From assembly GCA_964422155.1 (NCBI GenBank), contig CAYQZZ010000063.1:1-11961 (forward strand): a DNA stretch of 11,961 bases, given 5' to 3'. The translations under genes were made by a program, and so were the position numbers. This document shows positions 5,869 through 11,961 of the stretch, piece by piece (the first letter of the stretch is position 1; every line of letters starts with the position of its first letter). The notes beneath the pieces were generated by a model that did not search any database, was not told the DNA's origin, and saw only the letters and a list, made by a program, of their open reading frames with translations. The stretch is from JBGPRB01 sp964422155 (GTDB lineage: Bacteria > Chloroflexota > Dehalococcoidia > Dehalococcoidales > RBG-16-60-22).

Positions 5869-6564
5869 CTATGCCGTCGTGGCGATGTGGTAGCCCACGC
5901 CGGGGATGGTCTGGATATATTTGGGGTTCTTGGGGTCCGGCTCCAGTTTCCGGCGTAAACGCCCGACGAAGACACGCAGGTATTCCTTTTCCGATGAATA
6001 TTCGCTGCCCCAGACGCTTTGCAGGAGCATGTTGTGGGTAAGGACTTTATCGGAATTTACGGCCAGGTGCTGCAGCAGGGCGAACTCGGTAGGGGTGAGC
6101 GTTATTTCCCTGCCGTTTACCGTGACACGCCTCTTGGCGAAGTTAATCTCCAGGCCGTCGCAGACGAAGGTGGACTGGGCCGGGGATACGGTGGGGTCGC
6201 CGCGGTGGCGGAAGGCTGTCTTGATTCTCGCCATAAGTTCCGCGATGCCGAAGGGCTTTGTTAAGTAGTCGTCAGCGCCCAGCTCAAGACACTTAACCTT
6301 GTCATTTTCGTCGCCGCGAGCGCTGAGTATGATGATAGGCACGTCGGACCATTCCCGTATGCGGCGGCACACTTCCACGCCGTCTATCTTGGGCATCATG
6401 AGGTCCAGTATGATAAGGTCGATGAAATCTTTCTGCACCGCTTCCAGAGATTCCTCTCCGTTGGTGGCGGTGATAACTTCATAATTACGTGCTTTGAGGT
6501 TCGTGCTGAGTAACCTCAGTATCGCCGGGTCATCGTCTACGATAAGGATGTGTTTTTTGTCCAT
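5869..6564 (-). CDS. OmpR/PhoB-family response regulator (KdpE-like architecture)
   Basis: 231 residues: an N-terminal receiver (about 4-120) and a C-terminal winged-helix DNA-binding domain (about 133-229). The receiver is fully intact: acidic pair D10-D11, phosphoacceptor D54 in LIILDLMMP, Ser81, and Lys103 in YLTKPFG. The output domain shows the family pattern TLTPTEFALLQHLAVNSDKVLTH, then LLQSVWGSEY and the recognition-helix/wing region VFVGRLRRKLEPDP...YIQTIPGVGYH. On phosphorylation such proteins dimerise and bind promoter repeats. It is the last gene of the four-gene operon, 15 bases after the hybrid kinase, with GGGGAG before the ATG and a strong terminator after the stop. It is the only DNA-binding protein in the operon, so it is the likely transcriptional output. 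The targets cannot be read from here; the adjacent cupin unit is one candidate. Confidence 0.95.
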   Translation of the reverse strand: MDKKHILIVDDDPAILRLLSTNLKARNYEVITATNGEESLEAVQKDFIDLIILDLMMPKIDGVEVCRRIREWSDVPIIILSARGDENDKVKCLELGADDYLTKPFGIAELMARIKTAFRHRGDPTVSPAQSTFVCDGLEINFAKRRVTVNGREITLTPTEFALLQHLAVNSDKVLTHNMLLQSVWGSEYSSEKEYLRVFVGRLRRKLEPDPKNPKYIQTIPGVGYHIATTA

Positions 6565-6579
6565 AGCTGTATCTCCCCT

Positions 6580-8196
6580 TTAGTTCACCGGCAGGCTGAA
6601 GCTGAATTTAGCGCCTTTGCCCGGCTGGCTTTCCACCCAGATTTTACCCCCGTGCGCATTGATAATGCCCTGGCAAATAGCCAGCCCCAGTCCGGTTCCC
6701 TTTCTCCGTCCGGCCCTGCGACCGTCTCCCTGGAAGAACCGTTCGAATATTCTCTGGTGCAGTTCCGGAGGAATGCCGACGCCTTCATCGGCCACGCTTA
6801 CGATAACTTCTTTATTACTGGTATACGCTTTTATATAAATGTTCGTATTGTCGTCCGAGAACTTTACCGCATTCTCTACGAGATTGGTGAGCACTTCACC
6901 GATACGTCCATCATCAATCTCGACCGGCGGCATAACATCTGGAACGTTGATGTGAAGGTGGTGTTTGGCGGTAAGGTTATCCAGTCTGTCTTTTATCGAA
7001 GAAATTACATCAATAAGTTTGTGCGGCTTTTTCCTGACCTCCAGGGCATTGGCTTCCAGGCGTGACATTATGAGCAGGTCATCCACCAGGCGGGTCAGCG
7101 TATCGGCATCTTTATCTATAGATACCAGGAAGTCCCGCCGTGTCTGCTCATCGAAAATCACGTCCGGTTGCAGGAGACTGTTGGCGGACCCCTTTATCAC
7201 GGCCAGAGGGGTACGCAGTTCGTGGGATACATTGGCTAGGAACTCGGTGCGCATGGTATCGAGTTCCCTGAGTGCCTTGACGCTGGATGCCTCTTCGTAC
7301 AGCTGGGCATTTCTTACCGCGATGGCTATCTCACGGCCGATTCCGGTAAGCAATTCGATATTATTATGGCTGAAGCAGCCGGCAAAGTCGGTAGCCACCC
7401 CCATAACGCCGATGATTTCACCCAGGATAGTCAGGGGAACCCCGGCAAACGAGCGGTAGCCTCCGTTACTCAGGAAGCCGAGGTCTTTTTCGGTGTATTT
7501 TGTCAGGTCTTCTATAACAACCGGTCCGGACTGCTCGAAGATGCGACCGATGATAGCGCTGGATATATTGATTTCTTCGGGCATGTCTATGACCATTCTT
7601 GGCGATAACCCGTGGTGACCCTTCAGCTTCAGCCGGTCGTTTTCACTGAGGTAAACGAAACTGGCTTCCATACCGGTACACTGGGCTACTTTCTCTAATC
7701 CCGAATCGATGATTTTTTGCAGGTCAAGAGATTGTGACACCGCCTGCGATACGCTGAGTAATGTATTGGTGATACGATTATGCCGTTCCAGTTCCTCCAT
7801 GAGCAAACGGTTTTCCAGAACGAGGTGTTGCTTCTCCAGGCCGCGTTTGATGACCGAAAGAAGGTTCTCCGGGTTTAGCGGCTTCTCAAGGTAAGCAAAG
7901 GCGCCGCGATTCAATGACTGTACGGCATTCAACACCGAAGAATGGCCGGTGAGCATGATAGCGATTATATCTGGATGTATCTCGATAATATTGGAGAGAA
8001 GTTCCGTGCCGTCGGCATCGGGCAGGCTGATATCGAGGATAGCGACATTGTAGAAACGCTCTTTCAGCCGGGATAGAGCCTCACCGGCTGAAGGGATGGT
8101 CGCCACCTCATAGCCCTTGCTTTCCAGGATACGTTTGATGATTCCCAGAAAATCAAGGTCATCATCGACTACCAGTATGTTGTCTTTAGCCTTCAT
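6580..8196 (-). CDS. hybrid sensor protein: receiver-GAF-histidine kinase
   Basis: 538 residues, no membrane segment, so cytoplasmic. In order: receiver (5-118; acidic pair D11-D12, phosphoacceptor D55 in VAILDISLPD, Lys105 in YLEKP); a helical linker (about 120-158); a GAF-type sensor domain (about 158-300, with YRSFAGVPLTILGEIIGVMGV near 247-267); a HisKA dimerisation domain with His325 in FLANVSHELRTPLAVIKG; and an HATPase_c domain with N442 (NLVENAVKFS), the G1 box ADEGVGIP (469-476) and the G2 box GTGLGLAI (500-507). Autophosphorylation on His325 and transfer to the OmpR-type regulator 15 bases downstream are the expected activities. The N-terminal receiver implies this kinase is itself controlled by an upstream kinase. 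Its start overlaps the end of the double-receiver gene by 11 bases (GGGAG before the ATG). The GAF ligand is unknown. Confidence 0.95.
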   Translation of the reverse strand: MKAKDNILVVDDDLDFLGIIKRILESKGYEVATIPSAGEALSRLKERFYNVAILDISLPDADGTELLSNIIEIHPDIIAIMLTGHSSVLNAVQSLNRGAFAYLEKPLNPENLLSVIKRGLEKQHLVLENRLLMEELERHNRITNTLLSVSQAVSQSLDLQKIIDSGLEKVAQCTGMEASFVYLSENDRLKLKGHHGLSPRMVIDMPEEINISSAIIGRIFEQSGPVVIEDLTKYTEKDLGFLSNGGYRSFAGVPLTILGEIIGVMGVATDFAGCFSHNNIELLTGIGREIAIAVRNAQLYEEASSVKALRELDTMRTEFLANVSHELRTPLAVIKGSANSLLQPDVIFDEQTRRDFLVSIDKDADTLTRLVDDLLIMSRLEANALEVRKKPHKLIDVISSIKDRLDNLTAKHHLHINVPDVMPPVEIDDGRIGEVLTNLVENAVKFSDDNTNIYIKAYTSNKEVIVSVADEGVGIPPELHQRIFERFFQGDGRRAGRRKGTGLGLAICQGIINAHGGKIWVESQPGKGAKFSFSLPVN

Positions 8197-8944
8197 CTGC
8201 TCTCCCGGGATGACGTGACTTCTTACCTATTTTTTTTACGATGTCAGCAGCTTCGATAGGGTCGAATGGTTTATAAAGACAGGTTATCGCCGAAGCTGCC
8301 TGAGCCTTATCCAGGGCTTCTTTAACTTCGTTGCGGAAACCGGTCATCATAATGGTGAGTATATCGGGATTGATTTCTTTTAGCCTCAGAAGAGTCTCCA
8401 GGCCGTCTATGTTAGGCAGCTTGACATCAATAAAAGCCATCTGGCAGGCTTTTTCCTGAGAAATAATCACTGCTTCTTCGCCGCTGCCTGCCGTCAGCAC
8501 CTCATATCCCTGCAGTTCCAGCACCTTTGTCAGGGTTTCGCAAATATCTGCGTCGTCATCAACGAGGAGAATCGGCTGGCTGGCAGCTGCTTCATTAATC
8601 AGTTCAATCAACTGGTCAATTCTTATGGGCTTATGGATTATCTGGTGGACGCCCTCGTCTTTAGCGGTCTGAATCAGCTCTTCTTCGGAATAGGCCGTCA
8701 TGAGAATGATGGATGCTCCGGGCTGTATCTCCTTTATTTTTTTAAAGGCTTCCACGCCGTTCATCTCGGGCATAACGATGTCCATTAAAATAACATCAAA
8801 ATTCTGTTCTTTAAACCTGTCGACGGCGGATACCCCATTATCCGCTGTTTGTACACTGAAACCACGCCGCTTCAGAATCATGGCAAAGGTCTCGAGTAAA
8901 TCTTTATTATCGTCAACCACGAGAACTGTCAGTTTATCATTCAT
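8186..8944 (-). CDS. response regulator made of two tandem receiver domains, no output domain
   Basis: 252 residues. Receiver 1 spans about 4-120 (acidic pair D11-D12, phosphoacceptor D55 in VILMDIVMPEMNG, Thr83, Lys105 in IIHKP). Receiver 2 spans about 123-243 (acidic pair D129-D130, phosphoacceptor D173 in MAFIDVKLPNIDG, Thr201, Lys225 in LYKPF). Both sites look fully functional. There is no DNA-binding, enzymatic or Hpt domain; the protein ends in a short basic tail. It therefore probably acts as a phosphate carrier, sink or allosteric partner between the two kinases. Its start lies 7 bases after the membrane kinase stop codon; AAAGGAG (8956-8962) lies inside that gene's last codons, 11 bases from the ATG. 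It overlaps the next gene by 11 bases. Translational coupling in a phosphorelay operon is expected. Confidence 0.93.
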   Translation of the reverse strand: MNDKLTVLVVDDNKDLLETFAMILKRRGFSVQTADNGVSAVDRFKEQNFDVILMDIVMPEMNGVEAFKKIKEIQPGASIILMTAYSEEELIQTAKDEGVHQIIHKPIRIDQLIELINEAAASQPILLVDDDADICETLTKVLELQGYEVLTAGSGEEAVIISQEKACQMAFIDVKLPNIDGLETLLRLKEINPDILTIMMTGFRNEVKEALDKAQAASAITCLYKPFDPIEAADIVKKIGKKSRHPGRADEG

Positions 8945-8951
8945 GTCGGGT

Positions 8952-10454
8952 TTATCTCCTTTGCTCTAACGGAAGTTTTACGGTGAAGGTTGTGCCTTGA
9001 CCGACCTGGCTGACAACTTCGATTTTGCCGCCATTTTGCTCGACAAGTCTCTTCGAAATTGCCAGGCCGAGGCCGATGCCCTTCGGCTTGGTGGTAAACA
9101 GCGGTTCGAATATTTTCGTCATGTTCTCTTCGGGTATTCCGCAGCCGTTGTCCTGGAACTCTATCCGGACAAAGTTATCATCAGCGCCGGTGCCTATATT
9201 GAGTTCTCCGTTCTTACTGTTCATGGCCTGTATGGCATTAGAAATGATATTGGCAAAGACACGCCCCATCTGTTCGGGGTCGGTTCTAACCTGCTGGGAA
9301 TTACCGTTTACATTAACGTGGACGGTGACATATGTCGGTATGGTTGTCCATGATAAGCTTTCGTTAATTAGATTCTTTAGGTCGACCCTGACCTGTGACG
9401 GCGGCCTGATGCGAGTAAAGTCCAGTAGGTCGGTCACAATTTTATTGGCGATATCAATCTGCTTATCCAGGACTTTCAGGGTGTTCGCTGCCTCTTCGTC
9501 ACCTTTATCGGTTAGAGCCATATTAAGCAGGTAAGCGCAGTTCCTTATCACGTTCAGGGGATTGCGCAGTTCATGCCCCACGCCCGAGGCCAGTTCGCCG
9601 ACGGCCGCCAATCGCTCGGAACGGATAAGCTTTTCCTGGACCTGCTCCAGGTCTTTTGTCCTGATATCCACTTCCTTTTCCAGTTGTTCGTAGTAGCCGC
9701 GTAGCGATTGCTCCAGTTCCACCTGGCGGATGGCGCTGCCGATTCTCTCGGCGAGGGTCTTGGTCAGGTGGTTTTTCTTCTTTAAATAGGGATTATCGCG
9801 GGAGGAATATATTTCCACAATGCCTATATTCTCGCCGTTGACCACCAAGTTATCGGCTACTTTGCTGTGAGATTTTTGAAAATTGGGGCTCTTAAATACC
9901 TGGTCATGAAAGGTAATTCTGACCTTGGTTTCTTCGGGGTACTGCATTGACTGTGGAATCAGGGTTACTACTTTGCCCAGGAACTCATCTATGGAGTTAC
10001 TATCTCCTGTTGCTCTGCCGATGTCATAGAGGCATTTCATCTCTTTCATCCTCTGGCGGTGTTCCTGCTCGCTCTTCTGGAGCATGGCAACTACAGCCCC
10101 CACGGCGCTGAGGATGATGACGAACGCCGTGGGTTTGAACAAGGCGTTGGGGTAATTGTCTATTAATATGGCATGGGGCAACAGGATTAGCATGGCGATA
10201 AGTGCCGACAGTACCGCCGGTATGACCCCGAGGACATAAGCGGCATAGACCACCGGGGCGAAGAATATCAGGCCCAGGAAGTCGATGCCGTATAAATTAT
10301 GAAGGCTATTCAGGGAGTTTTGAAGACCTGTCCAGCCGAAAAAGCCGCCGATAACGGGCAAATAGTAAATAATGGAGCAAAGTACCATGATGGCTATGAT
10401 ATAGCGCAGGTGTTTACTTGCCCACAGAGCTTTTTTATTTCGTTTATAACTCAT
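8952..10454 (-). CDS. membrane-bound sensor histidine kinase
   Basis: 500 residues. The N-terminal third holds about four hydrophobic segments (roughly 17-36, 57-79, 81-98, 108-126) with short loops, resembling the DUF4118-type membrane sensor with almost no periplasmic domain. A GAF-like region follows (about 135-245, weakly conserved), then a coiled coil (250-280, YYEQLEKEVDIRTKDLEQVQ), then HisKA with His294 in GELASGVGHELRNPLNVI. HATPase_c has N406 (NIISNAIQAM), the G1 box DNGCGIPEE (435-443), the F box IFEPLFTTK and the G2 box GIGLGLAI (459-466). This H-box/F-box style is that of NtrB-like kinases. It is the first gene of the signalling operon, with GGAGGG (10461-10466) 6 bases before the ATG. 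It likely senses a membrane or redox/stress cue and phosphorylates one of the receivers encoded downstream. The signal is unknown. Confidence 0.94.
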   Translation of the reverse strand: MSYKRNKKALWASKHLRYIIAIMVLCSIIYYLPVIGGFFGWTGLQNSLNSLHNLYGIDFLGLIFFAPVVYAAYVLGVIPAVLSALIAMLILLPHAILIDNYPNALFKPTAFVIILSAVGAVVAMLQKSEQEHRQRMKEMKCLYDIGRATGDSNSIDEFLGKVVTLIPQSMQYPEETKVRITFHDQVFKSPNFQKSHSKVADNLVVNGENIGIVEIYSSRDNPYLKKKNHLTKTLAERIGSAIRQVELEQSLRGYYEQLEKEVDIRTKDLEQVQEKLIRSERLAAVGELASGVGHELRNPLNVIRNCAYLLNMALTDKGDEEAANTLKVLDKQIDIANKIVTDLLDFTRIRPPSQVRVDLKNLINESLSWTTIPTYVTVHVNVNGNSQQVRTDPEQMGRVFANIISNAIQAMNSKNGELNIGTGADDNFVRIEFQDNGCGIPEENMTKIFEPLFTTKPKGIGLGLAISKRLVEQNGGKIEVVSQVGQGTTFTVKLPLEQRR

Positions 10455-10684
10455 CTTCGGCCCTCCATGAGTTTCAGGGTCCGGTCGCTTCTTGCGCCAT
10501 AGCTACTTTTAATCACAGCACGCAGTATGGGCAATTCTATCCAGTTGCCCCGCAATTTTAGGCTACTACTGCTATACCATGGCAGGCAACCATGATAACC
10601 CCCTATTTTATCGGGGTATTCCCCCAGTCCCATCGGCTTATGTCTCCAGTGTGTTCGGTATCTCCTGCTTATTTCTTCTGCCAA
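10451..10684 (-). CDS. doubtful small ORF, up to 77 residues, overlapping the sensor kinase start
   Basis: An open frame runs from a TTG (10684) or, more credibly, from an ATG (10631-10633, GGAGA 9 bases upstream, 60 residues) to a TGA that overlaps the kinase ATG by ATGA. The product would be basic and Tyr/Ser/Gly-rich, without any family I recognise (for example IGGYHGCLPWYSSSS). The coupling-style overlap argues for a gene. The odd composition and the hairpins in the same DNA (10529-10550 and 10598-10625) argue for a non-coding leader. I lean slightly towards leader. Confidence 0.3.
   Translation of the reverse strand: MAEEISRRYRTHWRHKPMGLGEYPDKIGGYHGCLPWYSSSSLKLRGNWIELPILRAVIKSSYGARSDRTLKLMEGRR
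10529..10625 (-). promoter_or_regulatory. hairpin-rich leader ahead of the signalling operon
   Basis: In the 214 bases between the coiled-coil gene and the kinase, the minus strand reads GGGGG-AATA-CCCC, then nine bases, then GGGGG (10625 down to about 10599). The CCCC run can pair with either G run, giving two mutually exclusive hairpins. A second hairpin, GGGCAA/TTGCCC, lies at 10529-10550. This resembles a switchable leader but matches no riboswitch class I know. There is no run of T typical of a terminator. I see no strong promoter here. Confidence 0.3.
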
Positions 10685-11289
10685 TCTTTTATTATTGCCT
10701 TTATTTCATTCAAATCCTCGATTAGTTCCTCGGTCGTCACATCCGGCAGTGAACGAATTAGATTGGCCAGCGGATTTTCCTCTTCCTCATCATTACTGAA
10801 GAGTTTGTTCAGGGAATCACTGCCCTCTTCCGGTGGTGGTTTTTTCTCTTCTTTCGGTGGGGTGGTGGCTTCGGCTTTCGGTGGGGTAGCAGCTTGGGCT
10901 TTCGGGGGGTTAGCAGCTTCGCTTTTTGGCAATGTGACGGCTTTGGCGCTTACTTCAACCAATTTTATCTCTTCGCCCTCTTCCTCAGGAAGGTCACCGA
11001 TGTCCGATTTTCTAATAATGTCGGCACCCGATAGTAAGTCTTCCGCCCCGACCTCCAGCACAGCTATAGGTCCATGGGGTTTGTGGGAAATACCTTCATT
11101 TTCCTCTAAGCTGCTCACTTTATCAGAGAGTTTCTTCAATTGCTTTGCCGTTTGCTTCAGGTTATTGGTTCTACCATTAAGCTGTTCTTCTAACCCGGCT
11201 GCATGAGTGGCCGTGGAACCTTTCGCTCCGGCGTTACCATTTTCATTCTTTTCAGTTGATTTGCCTATTTTTAACCCCATAAAACGCAT
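10669..11289 (-). CDS. cytoplasmic coiled-coil protein with a Pro/Ala/Lys linker, 206 residues, function unknown
   Basis: I do not recognise the family. There is no signal peptide or membrane segment. After a polar N-terminus (1-30), residues 31-63 form a probable coiled coil (LEEQLNGRTNNLKQTAKQL...LSDKVSSLEEN). A small possibly folded segment follows (72-115, GPIAVLEVGAEDLLSGADII, EEEGEEIKLVEV). Residues 120-153 are a low-complexity Pro/Ala/Lys linker built from eight-residue repeats (PPKAQAAT, PPKAEATT). An acidic helical end follows (LPDVTTEELIEDLNEIKAIIKDWQ). The start is supported by AAAGGAGG (11296-11303) 6 bases before the ATG. It lies 58 bases after the secretion ATPase gene, so it is probably co-transcribed. 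A role as an accessory or adaptor of that machine, comparable in layout to coiled-coil archaellum accessory proteins, is possible but unproven. Confidence 0.75.
   Translation of the reverse strand: MRFMGLKIGKSTEKNENGNAGAKGSTATHAAGLEEQLNGRTNNLKQTAKQLKKLSDKVSSLEENEGISHKPHGPIAVLEVGAEDLLSGADIIRKSDIGDLPEEEGEEIKLVEVSAKAVTLPKSEAANPPKAQAATPPKAEATTPPKEEKKPPPEEGSDSLNKLFSNDEEEENPLANLIRSLPDVTTEELIEDLNEIKAIIKDWQKK
10853..10924. repeat. three 24-base tandem repeats inside the coiled-coil gene
   Basis: Units at 10853-10876, 10877-10900 and 10901-10924 begin TTCGGTGGGGT, TTCGGTGGGGT and TTCGGGGGGTT. They encode eight-residue PPKA-type repeats of the linker. The unit length is a multiple of three, so changes in copy number would keep the reading frame. 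Confidence 0.75.
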
Positions 11290-11347
11290 TCGAGGCCTCC
11301 TTTACAGCAAGCGCCAATAAGCACATGCTGCACATTCTCTGATACCT

Positions 11348-11961
11348 TTAACGGAAATACCCCTCACGGTATGCCTTGGACAATATTGCATAGACATCAT
11401 AGAAATTGGTTTTTCCCTGGTCGGAAATGCGCTTCAATACATCCGACCTCTGCTTTAATATTTTATATATCTGTCTTCTTTTTTCTTCCGGGAAGCCGCG
11501 CCTTGGCGCAATTTTATTCTCCAGCAGGTAGGAGTTCTGGAAACCCCGGAACTGGAAGGTATCGTCCAGAGGGTTCCAGTTGAATACCTCAATAAATGAG
11601 AAAGTGTCTCCAATTGAATCATAGCTGACTATTTCATTAACGCTGGTCAGGCGCCTTCCCAGCCCGCCTTTAGCCAGACGCACCTGCTGGCAGATGACGA
11701 CCACGTTCAGGTTGTCAACATATGTTTTGGGCACGTTGATGGGGTTACCGGTAACACGCTGGATAAGCTTGGATACGGATGCCGCGTGGAAGGTGCTCAT
11801 AGTGGCATGACCGGTTTGCATTGCCTGGAAGGCGATGGCTCCTTCGGCACCACGAATCTCACCGACGATGATGAGGTTGGGTCTCTGACGCAGGGCAGCC
11901 TTGAGCAGGTCGAACATGGATACCTCGGAGGCTTCGCCCGACTTGCCTGAGCCGCGGGTAA
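11348..11961 (-). CDS. archaellum/type II/IV secretion (FlaI/TadA/GspE2-like) ATPase, C-terminal part; N-terminus outside window
   Basis: The frame stays open to the right edge (residues TRGSGKSGEASEVS precede the first internal Met at 11917), so this is the last 204 residues of a larger protein, and the Met at 11917 is not the start. Seen here are FDLLKAALRQRPNLIIVGEIRGAE (the Walker B/Asp-box region of the secretion ATPase superfamily), then GHATMSTFHAASVSKLIQRVT (His box), then PINVPKTYVDNLNVVVICQ, a pattern typical of the archaeal-type FlaI/GspE2 branch. The Walker A motif lies outside. Such hexameric ATPases drive assembly of pili, archaella or Tad-like fibres at the inner membrane. The C-terminal end (RRQIYKILKQRSDVLKRI) is the usual helical tail. 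No FlaJ/TadB-type membrane partner follows; the next gene is the coiled-coil protein. Which fibre or secretion system is served cannot be told from this fragment. Confidence 0.9.
   Translation of the reverse strand, partial: TRGSGKSGEASEVSMFDLLKAALRQRPNLIIVGEIRGAEGAIAFQAMQTGHATMSTFHAASVSKLIQRVTGNPINVPKTYVDNLNVVVICQQVRLAKGGLGRRLTSVNEIVSYDSIGDTFSFIEVFNWNPLDDTFQFRGFQNSYLLENKIAPRRGFPEEKRRQIYKILKQRSDVLKRISDQGKTNFYDVYAILSKAYREGYFR

Noticed and set aside
6550..7459. Plus-strand open frames of 171 and 164 codons
   Set aside because: They are antisense to the hybrid kinase, which has complete HisKA and HATPase motifs; they are shadows of its codon pattern.
10592..11206. Plus-strand open frame of 204 codons, Ser/Phe-rich
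   Set aside because: It is antisense to the coiled-coil gene. Its FGGVVA-type repeats are just the complement of the Pro/Ala/Lys repeats, and it has no convincing ribosome-binding site.
1..11961. CRISPR array, insertion sequence or prophage genes
   Set aside because: I saw no regularly spaced repeats, transposase or integrase motifs, or phage structural genes on either strand.

Overview
The window looks like chromosomal DNA of a bacterium of moderate GC. My best guess is the class Dehalococcoidia (Chloroflexota). The grounds are indirect: an archaellum/Tad-type secretion ATPase, an alpha-glucan phosphorylase of the DUF3417 type, and an expanded set of small cupins. Every gene I can support lies on the minus strand, so the region reads from right to left. 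The long plus-strand open frames are antisense shadows.

In order of transcription: (1) 11961-10669 holds the C-terminal part of an archaellum/type II/IV secretion ATPase and a cytoplasmic coiled-coil protein with a Pro/Ala/Lys linker. (2) 10668-10455 is a 214-base stretch with hairpins and a doubtful small ORF. (3) 10454-5869 is a tightly packed signalling operon: a membrane histidine kinase, a protein of two receiver domains, a receiver-GAF-histidine kinase hybrid, and an OmpR/PhoB-type DNA-binding regulator, closed by a strong terminator at 5810-5835. (4) 5719-3104 holds five consecutive small single-domain cupins of two subtypes, with a palindromic intergenic repeat before the last one. 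(5) 2861-2445 is a lone receiver protein that has lost key catalytic residues, followed by a terminator-like hairpin. (6) 2159-1327 holds a secreted CxxC protein and a 72-residue unknown protein, followed by a terminator. (7) 1149-1074 is a tRNA-Lys(CTT). (8) 709-1 is the N-terminal part of an alpha-glucan phosphorylase, running off the left edge.

The signalling operon carries two kinases and four receiver domains, all with intact phosphorylation sites, and no visible Hpt domain. It probably forms a branched or multi-step relay whose output is transcription through the OmpR-type protein. The cupin cluster has its own candidate promoter just beyond the operon's terminator. It is therefore a natural candidate target of that regulator, though nothing in the sequence proves this. 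The cupin cluster is the least explained part of the window: two subtypes, apparently duplicated as a pair, with four members keeping the classical His-His-Glu-His metal ligands and one carrying Gln in place of Glu.
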